From the NCBI GenBank assembly GCA_965225915.1, contig OZ245326.1:3162001-3226000 (forward strand): a DNA stretch of 64,000 nucleotides, given 5' to 3'. Under the pieces are notes generated by a model that was not told the DNA's origin, did not search any database, and was given only the letters and a program-made list of their open reading frames with translations. This DNA is from JAAXHH01 sp965225915 (lineage in GTDB: Bacteria; JAAXHH01). Shown piece by piece: positions 37,917 to 46,730 of the stretch; position 1 is the stretch's first letter; each line of letters opens with the position of its first letter. Position numbers and translations under genes: made by a program.

Positions 37917-38155
37917 TTCTACGCATTGTCTGTTTACTACATAATTGATGCGTATACACTCGTCAAGTATTTTTTTGTTTAGTACTAATCGGAAGGTGAG
38001 TAATCATATGTTTCATAGTATCCCAATGGCCTTTGCAGATAGGTGGTCAACCTGTGGTTTCCCGGCTTTCAATCAATGACCGTATAGCAGATTCAAGCCA
38101 TGGAGCGCAAATCGCCTTGACATTCTATTCACGTTGGTGTAAGGTTATACCCGCC

Positions 38156-39190
38156 ATGAAGTTAACCAGATCTACATACTCTTCCAACTGGCTCGCAGTG
38201 GTGTCTTGCGCCTTGACTCTCCTGCTGTTTTGCTGGCCATCCATGGTCACGGCCCAGACTGACGTAGTCGCGTCGGTACAGGGTCAGCCAATAACTGCCG
38301 AAACACTCCAAACCTCCATGCGTGGTCAGCTTCTTCAGCTGGATTTGGAACGGTACGAGGCCATGAGGACCCAGCTGGATGCACTGGTTACCAGGCGTCT
38401 GCACGACCTGGAAGCGGTTTCACGGGGATTGAGCAGGGAGGATTTGGAACGTGTAGAAATTCTGGAAAAACTGGAGCCCGTGGGGCCAGACAAAGTCCAG
38501 AGTTTCTATGAGAAGAACAGAGATCGAATGTCGCAATCCTTCGAGGTAATGGAAGGACGGCTTACCGCGTTGTTGACGCAGCAGGCGGAACGCAATCGAA
38601 GAGAAGCGTTTGCACGCGAGTTGCGCGAGCGCTACGACGTCCGTATTTTTCTGAAACCGCCCCGTGTTGAAGTCAGCGCGGATGACGATCCATACAAGGG
38701 GCCGGTCAACGCCCCCGTTAAGTTGATCGAGTTCTCTGACTTTCAATGTCCCTACTGCCGCCGCGTGCAGTCCGTATTGAAACGGCTCATGTCCACCTAC
38801 GAAGCTAAGCTGAAACTCGTCTATCGTGATTTCCCACTTCGGCGGATTCATCCTGAGGCCCAGAAGGCCGCTGAAGCGGCCCAGTGCGCCAATGAGCAGG
38901 GAGCGTTCTGGCCCTACCACGATCGCCTGTTTATTGCGACGGATCTGGGGACCGAACATCTCAAGCTATACGCCGTGGAACTGGGACTGGACGACGGTCT
39001 TTTTAACACCTGCCTGGACTCCGGAAAATACTACCAGGAAGTGCAGGACGACATGGACGACGCGATCGCGGTCGGTGTAAACGCTGCGCCGTCGTTTTTT
39101 GTCAATGGCTTGTTTATTAATGGCGCGGTGTCATACGAGCGTTTCGTACAGATGATCGAACTGGCGCTTGATGCAACAGAAAGCCCCTAG
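38156..39190 (+). CDS. DsbA-like thioredoxin-fold protein, exported
   Basis: The start ATG at 38156 gives a clear signal peptide (MKLTRSTYSSNWLAVVSCAL through SMVTAQ); the open frame extends to 38033 without support. Residues ~30-165 are a helical region resembling the N-terminal part of SurA-like chaperones (VVASVQGQPITAETL). The C-terminal ~170 residues are DsbA-like: VKLIEFSDFQCPYCRRVQ with a CPYC active site, LVYRDFPLRRIHPEA, and the cis-Pro loop GVNAAPSFFVNG. It should form or shuffle disulfides in the periplasm. It precedes the HTTM-AsnB pair by several hundred bp on the same strand. Confidence 0.88.
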   Translation: MKLTRSTYSSNWLAVVSCALTLLLFCWPSMVTAQTDVVASVQGQPITAETLQTSMRGQLLQLDLERYEAMRTQLDALVTRRLHDLEAVSRGLSREDLERVEILEKLEPVGPDKVQSFYEKNRDRMSQSFEVMEGRLTALLTQQAERNRREAFARELRERYDVRIFLKPPRVEVSADDDPYKGPVNAPVKLIEFSDFQCPYCRRVQSVLKRLMSTYEAKLKLVYRDFPLRRIHPEAQKAAEAAQCANEQGAFWPYHDRLFIATDLGTEHLKLYAVELGLDDGLFNTCLDSGKYYQEVQDDMDDAIAVGVNAAPSFFVNGLFINGAVSYERFVQMIELALDATESP

Positions 39191-39560
39191 TACCCGGTAT
39201 GTAAGTGCCGCCAGAAAATTTCATAATTTCACATTACAGTTCTTCACCAGGTCGACCGGTTCGTCCCGCACGAGTCGTTTCGATCCACCACGCACTTGAC
39301 CGGGCAACTCCCGGCATCATCACCCTTGTAGTTTCCGCCTAAAGAATCACTTTACGTTAAACGTTATATGTGACTAATAACAAACAGGTTACGTAAATTG
39401 TTATGATGTCGATTCTCCGGGATGTGAATCAAGCCATTGTCCTGATACGAAACATCAGGTTTACCTTCAGGCCAGGAAGATTCAGCGCATTCCATTTACG
39501 TTGCCAACGGGGGATTCCGTGATAGGAAACAGGCTTGCCCGGTTGTTTCCGGGATCCGCG
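39191..39560 (+). other. Intergenic region, no gene seen; possible promoter for the HTTM gene
   Basis: No coding frame or RNA gene was recognised. Around 39377-39404 ataacaa and ttgttat form a 7-bp inverted repeat with a 14-nt spacer in AT-rich sequence, as expected of an operator or promoter region. The open frame of the HTTM gene extends back to a TTG at 39501. Confidence 0.4.
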
Positions 39561-41030
39561 ATGGACCGCCTGTGCCGTCCCGTGTATGCCCTGCCAGTCG
39601 ACCTGTTCAGGATCCTGGCGGGGTTGTTGAGTTGTGCCTATTTTTCGGCTGCCTTTTTTGAAGTAAACGACATAAGCGGACCACATGGACTTGTCGATCA
39701 CGCCCTCTCGCTGGAGTTGTTTCCCTACACGATATGGAGCCTGTTCCAGGGTGAAGTTTCCGCAGGTCTGCTGCAGGTTGTCTTCCTTGGAGCCATCCTT
39801 ATATCCGCCATCCTCACGGCGGGTTATCGGTCGACCGTCTGCGCCGTGGTACTCTATGTATTGGCCGTGTCCACGTACCGGTTGAATTTCCTGGTGCTTT
39901 ACATCGATGACGCCGTATTCCACTGGACCCTCTTGTGGTTGATCCTTCTGCCCACAGGGAACACGCTGACGTGGAAGGAATGGCGCCGCGATGGAAGGGC
40001 GGTGGCGGTCCGCTGGATACGCCGCAAGGTTCCGGGGCTGGCCGTAAGGTGCTTCCTGTTCAACCTGGCTCTGCTTTACGCCGCTTCCGGCCTGTGGAAG
40101 CTGACCAGCCCCATGTGGCTTGAAGGCACGGCCCTTTATGTCATACTCAAACTACCCATTGCCTGGATGCCGGATCTCTGGGGTGCGGGTTCTCTACCCT
40201 GGTTGAAGGTCGCCAGTTACGTAGCGTTGGCAGCGGAGCCGTTGTTTGTCCTGTTGCTGGTCCTGAAGCCGGGAAGTCCGCTCAAATGGTTGGTTGTCGC
40301 ACTATTGATCGTGTTTCACGCAGGCATTATCGCGACACTGAAGATTCCCTTCGCCAACTTCGCGTGCCTTTCGGGCGTTGTACTTTGGTGCCGTCACGAA
40401 ATCATGGCTTTGGCAGGGATCCGGACCAGGCCGGAAGGTAAGGGTCGCATCACCGGACGTGGCGTGGCGGCCGCGGTCGTCACCTGCGTTCTGGGTCTTC
40501 AGGCCATATTGGATTTTGCCAAGCCGCAGTGGCGTTACGACGACTGGAAGGTAGGCAGACCCGTCTCTGTTATGCAAGATTGGGTGGATGGTCTTCATCG
40601 TGGTGTTTACGGTGTCCTGTGGGCCGGTGGACTGGCTCAGAGCTATCGCCTGCTCGACTGGGTCGACAGCCGAAATTACGATCTCGACTACAAGGTCAGG
40701 GAACGAAAGCCGGATGGACATTGGGCGGAGGTAGATCCTGAACGACTCTTTCCCAATTCCATGCGGGGCATCCTGCTTCAATCCTACCTGCATGGTGTTG
40801 TTTGGCGCAAGTTTCCTCCTTCCAGGGAAGCTGAATTGCGGGAGGGGCTGCGACAGCGCTACGCGGCTCGGTACTGCAGGGGGCGGCCGGATGCAGACCT
40901 GATGGTTGAGGTGGAAGTGCGGATCACACGTATAACCACGGGTGCATCGCTATTAGTAGGAGAAGACTACCGTCCTTTGATGCGCTTTACCTGCCAGGCA
41001 GGCGGGGCACATTTGAGGGAGGCCTGGTAA
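39561..41030 (+). CDS. HTTM-domain (vitamin K-dependent gamma-carboxylase-like) membrane protein
   Basis: From the ATG at 39561 the protein has about 489 aa; a TTG at 39501 is also in frame. It opens with LPVDLFRILAGLLSCAYF, the first helix of HTTM proteins, and has about eight membrane segments up to residue ~310. Other HTTM-like features are FHWTLLWLILLPTG and NLALLYAASGLWKLTSPMW. The last ~150 residues are soluble and unassigned. HTTM proteins share ancestry with gamma-glutamyl carboxylase, but most bacterial members have no known activity. Its stop overlaps the asnB-like start (TAATG), implying joint function. Confidence 0.82.
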   Translation: MDRLCRPVYALPVDLFRILAGLLSCAYFSAAFFEVNDISGPHGLVDHALSLELFPYTIWSLFQGEVSAGLLQVVFLGAILISAILTAGYRSTVCAVVLYVLAVSTYRLNFLVLYIDDAVFHWTLLWLILLPTGNTLTWKEWRRDGRAVAVRWIRRKVPGLAVRCFLFNLALLYAASGLWKLTSPMWLEGTALYVILKLPIAWMPDLWGAGSLPWLKVASYVALAAEPLFVLLLVLKPGSPLKWLVVALLIVFHAGIIATLKIPFANFACLSGVVLWCRHEIMALAGIRTRPEGKGRITGRGVAAAVVTCVLGLQAILDFAKPQWRYDDWKVGRPVSVMQDWVDGLHRGVYGVLWAGGLAQSYRLLDWVDSRNYDLDYKVRERKPDGHWAEVDPERLFPNSMRGILLQSYLHGVVWRKFPPSREAELREGLRQRYAARYCRGRPDADLMVEVEVRITRITTGASLLVGEDYRPLMRFTCQAGGAHLREAW

Positions 41031-42928
41031 TGTGTGGCCTTACAGCCATAATGTCTCGGGGCGGCGCCTGGTCGTACGATGCCCTCGAGCGTGCCACGAA
41101 TACGCTCAGTCATCGAGGTCCGGATGGCAGGGGAACGTGGGTGGGTCCGGGCGGCAGGATCGGTCTTGGGCACACCAGGCTGAGTGTGATCGGCCTGGAA
41201 AACGGTGCCCAGCCCATCGCCAGCGAAGACGGGCGACTGCACCTTGCGGCAAACGGCGAGTTCTACGATTTCGAGTCGATAAGGGGGGACCTGGAAAACC
41301 GGTGCCATGTATTCGCCACGGGTTCCGACAGCGAAATTGCCCTCCATCTTTACGAGGAACAAGGCCGTGCATGCGTCGAATCCCTCCGAGGCGAGTTCGC
41401 GTTTGTCCTATGGGATGATAACCTGCAGACGCTGTGGGCTGTCCGTGACCGGTTCGGTATCAAGCCCCTGTACTACGCGGAAACAGGAGGGGTACTATAC
41501 CTGGCTTCCGAAGTGAAAGCGCTCCTTGCGGCCGGGGTGCCCCCGGCTTGGGACGAGGAGACGGTGGGCCAGCAGATGTTCGCCTGTTTTGACACGGAAA
41601 GAACGCTCTTCTCGGGGGTGCGACAGGTGCCTCCAGGGCACGGTCTGGTGGCGCGGGAAGGGGAATTGCGCCTGGAACGCTACTGGGACGTGGAATATCC
41701 ACGCGAATCGTCTGGAACCGATTGGGATCCAACTAGTTGCGTAGACCAGGTCCGCCATCACCTGGAGGAGTCGATAGGCCTCCGCATGCGTGCCGACGTG
41801 CCGGTGGGGTGTCTGCTTAGCGGGGGTTTGGATTCGTCGGCGTTGCTGGGCATGGCCAGCCGTGGAGCCGTGCGGCCTGGAGCCTTTACCATCTCCTTCG
41901 ACCATGCGAACTATGACGAGGAACCCACAGCCAGAAGAACCGCACGCCACGTAGGGGCCGATTACGAGGTTGTTTCCGTTTCCCAGAGCGACTGTGCCGA
42001 CTGTTTTGCTGACGCGGTATGGCACGCCGAGGCCATTCAGGCAAACGCGCACGGTGCGGCGCGTTACATGCTGAGCCGCGCGGTACGGAGAGCAGGATAT
42101 AAAACTGTCCTGGCGGGTGAAGGGGCGGATGAACTGTTCGCCGGTTACGAATTCTGCCGGCCCGCATTGCTCCGTGGCCCTCGTCGACGGGTACTCGACT
42201 GGTTGCGTATCGGCCTGGCGCTGCTTGGTACGCATAGCCCCGCGGAACGCCAGGTGGCCCTGGTCTCCCCCTGGTTGGTACGTATCAGCCGTATACTTGG
42301 ACTTTCCAACGAGGTAATGGAAGCCCTTGGCGGAAAACTGGGCATCCTGCGTGGTCTGCTGGCGCAGGATTTCCGGGTACGCATCGCCGGGCGTGATCCC
42401 TACAGGGTTTTCTTCAACCAGTTCGACTATCGAACTCAACTATCTGGCCGCGAACCCGTGAAACAGGTACTCTACCTGTGGCTCAAGTCCCTGTTCGCGG
42501 GTTACAACCTGGCGGCCGAGCGGGTGGACATGGCCCACGGGGTTGAAGTGCGTCTGCCCTACCTTGACCACCGGTTTTTCGAATTCGGAAGCAGGATTCC
42601 AGCCAGGCTGCTGAATTGGGACGGTAGACCCAAATACCCGCTCCGGGAGGCAGCCCGGCCTTTTTTGACCGCGGAGGTATACAGTGGGTTTAAGAAGCCG
42701 TTCCTCGCGCCGCCGTCAACACTTCAACCAGGGAACAGGCTGTACGAGATGTGCCAGGACACGCTTCGCGGCCCCGGCATGCTGGATTCACCCTTTTTCG
42801 ATCCCGGACAGATAGCCGCGCTGCTCGACAGACTGCCACTGATGGAAGACCACGAACGAAGCACCCTCGATCCGTTAATCATGGCATTGACTTCACTATG
42901 CGTACTGCAGGAACGCTACGGTCTGTAA
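41030..42928 (+). CDS. asnB: Asparagine synthase (glutamine-hydrolysing) family amidotransferase
   Basis: The 632-aa protein begins MCGLTAIM, so after Met removal Cys2 is the glutaminase nucleophile. N-terminal amidotransferase motifs RGPDG and LANGEFYDF follow. The synthetase half has the PP-loop LLSGGLDSSALLG near residue 260, and LAGEGADELFAGYEFCR. Length is normal for AsnB1-type enzymes. These enzymes amidate aspartate, or in biosynthetic clusters activate other carboxylates. Translational overlap with the HTTM gene suggests a specialised rather than housekeeping role. A perfect 7-bp stem-loop (42930-42946) sits right after the stop. Confidence 0.9.
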   Translation: MCGLTAIMSRGGAWSYDALERATNTLSHRGPDGRGTWVGPGGRIGLGHTRLSVIGLENGAQPIASEDGRLHLAANGEFYDFESIRGDLENRCHVFATGSDSEIALHLYEEQGRACVESLRGEFAFVLWDDNLQTLWAVRDRFGIKPLYYAETGGVLYLASEVKALLAAGVPPAWDEETVGQQMFACFDTERTLFSGVRQVPPGHGLVAREGELRLERYWDVEYPRESSGTDWDPTSCVDQVRHHLEESIGLRMRADVPVGCLLSGGLDSSALLGMASRGAVRPGAFTISFDHANYDEEPTARRTARHVGADYEVVSVSQSDCADCFADAVWHAEAIQANAHGAARYMLSRAVRRAGYKTVLAGEGADELFAGYEFCRPALLRGPRRRVLDWLRIGLALLGTHSPAERQVALVSPWLVRISRILGLSNEVMEALGGKLGILRGLLAQDFRVRIAGRDPYRVFFNQFDYRTQLSGREPVKQVLYLWLKSLFAGYNLAAERVDMAHGVEVRLPYLDHRFFEFGSRIPARLLNWDGRPKYPLREAARPFLTAEVYSGFKKPFLAPPSTLQPGNRLYEMCQDTLRGPGMLDSPFFDPGQIAALLDRLPLMEDHERSTLDPLIMALTSLCVLQERYGL

Positions 42929-42929
42929 T

Positions 42930-42946
42930 CCTGAAAAGGTTTCAGG
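42930..42946 (+). terminator. Stem-loop after the asnB-like gene, weak terminator candidate
   Basis: cctgaaa and tttcagg form a perfect 7-bp stem with a 3-nt loop immediately after the stop codon. No T tract follows, so it may only protect the mRNA end or give partial termination. Confidence 0.35.
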
Positions 42947-43017
42947 GCCTTACGTAATGGTAGTCGCAAGCAGGTCCTTATGTGCCTTAGAGAATGTATA
43001 GCCATGTATGGATAACC

Positions 43018-43045
43018 TTGACCCGGTTTCTTACATGAGTAATTT
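43018..43045 (+). promoter_or_regulatory. Candidate sigma70-type promoter for the permease-fusion gene
   Basis: TTGACC (43018-43023) and TAATTT (43040-43045) are separated by 16 bp and lie about 75 bp upstream of the chosen start. The -10 box is weak, so support is limited. Confidence 0.3.
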
Positions 43046-43117
43046 GCTGTTCCGGTCGTTACCTCTATTTCAATCATCAACAACGTGTACAGTGCTCATC
43101 AGAATCGAAGTGCAAGC

Positions 43118-44881
43118 ATGAACATTAGAAAAAGCATCGCCTCATCTGGCGTCCGTTACGAAGCCGACGAAAAGCCGCCAATACTCCTGACCATCGGACT
43201 CGGAATGCAGATCGCGTTGCTCACGGTGGGCGGGGTGGTCCTGACCGTCGCTATCGTAAGCCGGGCGGGAGGCGCAAGCGAGTCCTACCTTACGTGGGGT
43301 GTTTTCGCGGCGGCGGCGATCAGCGGCTTCACCACGATTCTTCAGGCTGTCCGGGTCGGCAGGATCGGTGCGGGTTACGTGCTGATGATGGGAACCTCAG
43401 GCAGCTTTATCGCGGTGTGCATTACGGCCCTGGTTGAAGGCGGCCCTCCTCTGATGGCGACCCTCATCATCATTTCCTCGCTGTTTCAATTCCTGCTTTC
43501 GACACGACTTTCGCTTCTTCGCAGAATCTTGACCCCGGTGGTATCCGGTACGATCATCATGTTGATATCGGTCACTGTGATGCCCATCGCATTCGACATG
43601 CTTGGGGATGTGCCGGACGGTGGACCGGTGTCGATGGCACTGATCACAGCGGCCGTTACCATGCTGGTTACCATCGGCATCGCGTTGAAGGCGACGTCTT
43701 CGCTGCGCCTCTGGGCGCCGGTGATCGGAATCGCGGCCGGATCCATCGTCAGTGCCTACTTTGGATTTTACGATACCGCCCGGGTGGCGGCCGCGCCGTG
43801 GGTGGGTTTCCCCGATGGCCAGTGGCCGGGGATAGACCTTGAATTCGGCCCGGCTTTCTGGGGACTGCTTCCGGCTTTCATGTTCGTGACACTCGTCGGC
43901 GCCGTGGAAACGATCGGCGATTCCGTCGCCATACAACGCGTTTCATGGCGACAGTCGAGGGCGGTGGATTACCGGGCCGTCCAGGGAGCGGTGGCGGCGG
44001 ATGGTATGGGCAACCTGCTATCCGGTCTCTTGGGCACGGTGCCCAATACGACCTATTCCACGAGCATCGCCGTGACCGAAATGACCGGGGTGGCGGCGCG
44101 GACGGTGGGGGTGGTCGTCGGTGCGGCCTTCATCGCGGTCGCGTTCCTTCCAAAGTTCCTCGCCGTGGTGCTGGCCATACCGAACCCCGTCGCGGGAGGG
44201 TTTCTCATCGTATTGCTGTCCTTGCTCTTCGTCATAGGGATGAAGCTGGTTATACAGGATGGGATCGACTACCGGAAGGGCGTAATCGTAGGCGTGAGTT
44301 TCTGGATCGGCGTGGGTTTTCAGAATGATGCCATATTCCCCGAACTGGTAGAGGGTTTTGGGGGTGGACTATTGCAAAACGGCATGACGGCCGGGGGACT
44401 CGCTGCGATGCTCATGACGCTGTTCATGGAGTTGACCTCGCCCCGTCGATACAGGATGGAATCCGACTTCAATCTGTCGGCGCTGCCGAAGATCAGGGCT
44501 TTCCTGGAGGATTTCGCCTCACGCAACGGCTGGGACGCCGCGATGGCCGACCGCCTGTTGGCCGCCAGCGAAGAGACCCTCCTTACGCTTGTCCAGCAGG
44601 ACAACGAAGCCGGCGAACGAAATCGCCTGCTCCTGATCGCATACCGGGACGAAGGCAGCGCTATCGTCGAACTGGTGGCCGCCGCGGGAGAGGGAAACCT
44701 GCAGGACAGGATCGAATTGCTCGGCAATGAAAGAGCCGTGGAGACTCCGGAGGAACTGGAAGTATCGCTGCGGCTGTTGCGCCACTTTGCCTCGTCGGTC
44801 CACCACCAGCAGTATCACGATACGGATATAATCATCCTGCGCGTGGACGCCCCGGATTTGAATACCGCCGCCCCGGATTGA
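43118..44881 (+). CDS. NCS2/SLC23-type nucleobase permease fused to a HATPase-like domain
   Basis: The start at 43118 is preferred; the open frame reaches 43085. Residues ~20-440 form a polytopic NCS2 (uracil/xanthine/ascorbate) permease. It shows AVETIGDSVAIQR in the substrate-site helix region and PNTTYSTSIAVTEMTGVAAR, the QNxGxxxxT-like segment of the family. A C-terminal ~130-residue soluble domain follows: LPKIRAFLEDFASRNGWDAAMADRLL, ASEETLLTLVQ and LRLLRHFASSVHHQQYHDTDI. It resembles the RsbW-type histidine-kinase-like ATPase fold, though the glycine-rich boxes are not clear. It may couple nucleobase uptake to signalling. A 19-bp duplication (44850-44890) creates the present stop. Confidence 0.8.
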   Translation: MNIRKSIASSGVRYEADEKPPILLTIGLGMQIALLTVGGVVLTVAIVSRAGGASESYLTWGVFAAAAISGFTTILQAVRVGRIGAGYVLMMGTSGSFIAVCITALVEGGPPLMATLIIISSLFQFLLSTRLSLLRRILTPVVSGTIIMLISVTVMPIAFDMLGDVPDGGPVSMALITAAVTMLVTIGIALKATSSLRLWAPVIGIAAGSIVSAYFGFYDTARVAAAPWVGFPDGQWPGIDLEFGPAFWGLLPAFMFVTLVGAVETIGDSVAIQRVSWRQSRAVDYRAVQGAVAADGMGNLLSGLLGTVPNTTYSTSIAVTEMTGVAARTVGVVVGAAFIAVAFLPKFLAVVLAIPNPVAGGFLIVLLSLLFVIGMKLVIQDGIDYRKGVIVGVSFWIGVGFQNDAIFPELVEGFGGGLLQNGMTAGGLAAMLMTLFMELTSPRRYRMESDFNLSALPKIRAFLEDFASRNGWDAAMADRLLAASEETLLTLVQQDNEAGERNRLLLIAYRDEGSAIVELVAAAGEGNLQDRIELLGNERAVETPEELEVSLRLLRHFASSVHHQQYHDTDIIILRVDAPDLNTAAPD

Positions 44882-44903
44882 ATACCGCCTCCGGCAGGTT
44901 GCA

Positions 44904-45686
44904 CTATTCGGCTAAAGACTCGGCCCCCGCCCCCGCCACGATAATCTCGGCCTTGAGGGACTTGAACGGGCTGTCTTTCGAAGACCGGCAGTGCGTGGAA
45001 GCGTAGTGGTATTGCAAGGCTCTACGTCGCAGGTCGGTCGTATTTGGCGGCGTGTAGTGGTAGGTCTCGCCATGAAATACCAGGGCGTCCCCGGTATTCA
45101 TGACACAAGCCACCGCGTCTTCCCCGGTGGGCGCCGAAGACAACCCGTAGTCATCGGCGACGCCGCCATGCCTGCCGATTCCAGCGAGGTGCGACCCCGG
45201 TATGACGTGCATGCACCCGTTCTCGACGGTAGCGTCGTCGAGCGCAATCCAGAACCCGAATACATCGTTGGGTTCCAGGCGGAAGTAGGCGTTATCCTGG
45301 TGCCAGACCTTTTGTCCACCGAACCGGGGCGGCTTCATCAAAAGCATGCTTTGGAACAGGGTGACATCCGGTCCAAGCAGTTCGACGGCGATTCCAACCA
45401 TTTTGGGATGGTGTGCCAGGGACCGGAACAGTTCGTTGTGTAGAGTCATCCTGAATAGTTTGCGGACACCCAGTTCAATGCTCTCGGGTTTGACCGCTCC
45501 CCGCCGCACGGCGGGCTCGATCTGTACCAGTTCCTCCGGCACATCCGGATACCGGTCCACCATCGCGGTGATCTCGCGACGAATGGACTCGACTTCATCG
45601 GCGGAGAGAAATCCCTCCATGATGAAGTAGCCGTCTTTATCAAACGCGGCTGCCTGTTCCTCGGACAGCAATGTCCTGGTGGTCAT
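44904..45686 (-). CDS. Phytanoyl-CoA dioxygenase (PhyH) family protein 3
   Basis: The 260-aa oxygenase starts LLSEEQAAAFDKDGYFIMEGFL, the family opening. Iron ligands are the HxD of VWHQDNAYF and the distal His in TYHYTPPNTT, and MHVIPGSHLAG is the conserved strand between them. It ends a minus-strand set with an MDR dehydrogenase 3 bp upstream and DUF362 before that, so the three probably serve one catabolic route. Confidence 0.88.
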   Translation of the reverse strand: MTTRTLLSEEQAAAFDKDGYFIMEGFLSADEVESIRREITAMVDRYPDVPEELVQIEPAVRRGAVKPESIELGVRKLFRMTLHNELFRSLAHHPKMVGIAVELLGPDVTLFQSMLLMKPPRFGGQKVWHQDNAYFRLEPNDVFGFWIALDDATVENGCMHVIPGSHLAGIGRHGGVADDYGLSSAPTGEDAVACVMNTGDALVFHGETYHYTPPNTTDLRRRALQYHYASTHCRSSKDSPFKSLKAEIIVAGAGAESLAE

Positions 45687-45689
45687 CGA

Positions 45690-46703
45690 TCAGTCCTTCC
45701 AGTTGAACACAACACCCATCATGTTCTTTTCACGGCGGAAAATCATCTCGTAGGCTTCGTTGATCTGGGAATAGTGCATCCGGTGGGTCACCAGGCGTTT
45801 GGGTTCCAGTTTCCCCTCGCGCATGAGGTCGAGCGTGAAGCGGCACATGGATGTCCAGTCTCTCCGGTCGCCCCGGTCAGAGGGAAACAGGTAACCGGTC
45901 ATCCCGTTAATGGCGATCAGGGAAATTCCCTTGAAATAGAACCATTCCATGTCCAGCGGGTTGAAGTCGAGAGGCGGTTCTCCCCTACCGGGCAGGGCAA
46001 CGATACCGACCCTTCCGTTGTTGCGCACGATCTGGCACGAGGTACGGAGCGCGGGCCAGGGATTGGCCGTGAGAATGACCAGGTCGATACCCTCGCCGTG
46101 GGTGAAGTCGTCCAGTTTCTCATTCAGGTCCGGATCACTGTACATGAAGGACCCGTGGGCACCCATGCGTTCAGCCATTTCCATGCGGACCGGGCTGTTC
46201 GCGATCCCGATCACCCGGGCGCCGAGGCAGGGTCCGAGGCCGACGGCGCCGAGGCCAAGGACGCCCAGTCCGACGACGGCCACGTTTTCGCCTGGTTGAA
46301 ACTGCGACTTGTAATAGCACATGGCGCTCAAGGTGTACAGATGGCCGTATACCGCGTCCTCGTCATCCACGCCGTCCGGGACCTTAACGATCACCTCGTC
46401 GTCCCGTGCAATGAATTCGGACTGGTGAGGATACCGCGAGATGACCCGGTCGCCCACGGCGAAATCCGTGACCGCCTCACCCACGCCCCGGATGACGCCG
46501 AGATTACTGTCGCCGACCCAGCGCGGAAAATCGGGCGCCCCGGGCACCTGCTCGGCGCCCTCGTAATTCCCGCGGTCCGTACCGATCTTAAGCGCCGAGA
46601 TGATGGTCTCGACCCAGAGGTCGTTCGGACCCAGCCTGTCCGTGTCCAGGTGATGGTCTTCGATACGAAGATCTCTGGGGCCATATAGTACGGCAATTTT
46701 CAT
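45690..46703 (-). CDS. MDR-superfamily alcohol dehydrogenase lacking the usual zinc ligands
   Basis: The 337-aa medium-chain dehydrogenase/reductase has a GroES-like N-terminal half and a Rossmann half with VAVVGLGVLGLGAVG. The catalytic-zinc motifs of typical alcohol dehydrogenases (CGTDxH and GHE) are replaced by LKIGTDRGNYEG and VGDSNLG, and the four-cysteine structural-zinc loop is absent. It is therefore probably a zinc-independent NAD(P)H oxidoreductase. It sits between DUF362 and PhyH genes on the same strand. Confidence 0.83.
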   Translation of the reverse strand: MKIAVLYGPRDLRIEDHHLDTDRLGPNDLWVETIISALKIGTDRGNYEGAEQVPGAPDFPRWVGDSNLGVIRGVGEAVTDFAVGDRVISRYPHQSEFIARDDEVIVKVPDGVDDEDAVYGHLYTLSAMCYYKSQFQPGENVAVVGLGVLGLGAVGLGPCLGARVIGIANSPVRMEMAERMGAHGSFMYSDPDLNEKLDDFTHGEGIDLVILTANPWPALRTSCQIVRNNGRVGIVALPGRGEPPLDFNPLDMEWFYFKGISLIAINGMTGYLFPSDRGDRRDWTSMCRFTLDLMREGKLEPKRLVTHRMHYSQINEAYEMIFRREKNMMGVVFNWKD

Positions 46704-46730
46704 TAGATCAACTCCGATCTTGGTCTCGTT

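Noticed and set aside
41030..42928. Lasso-peptide cluster based on the AsnB homologue
   Set aside because: No transglutaminase-type B protein, RRE or precursor peptide was seen nearby.
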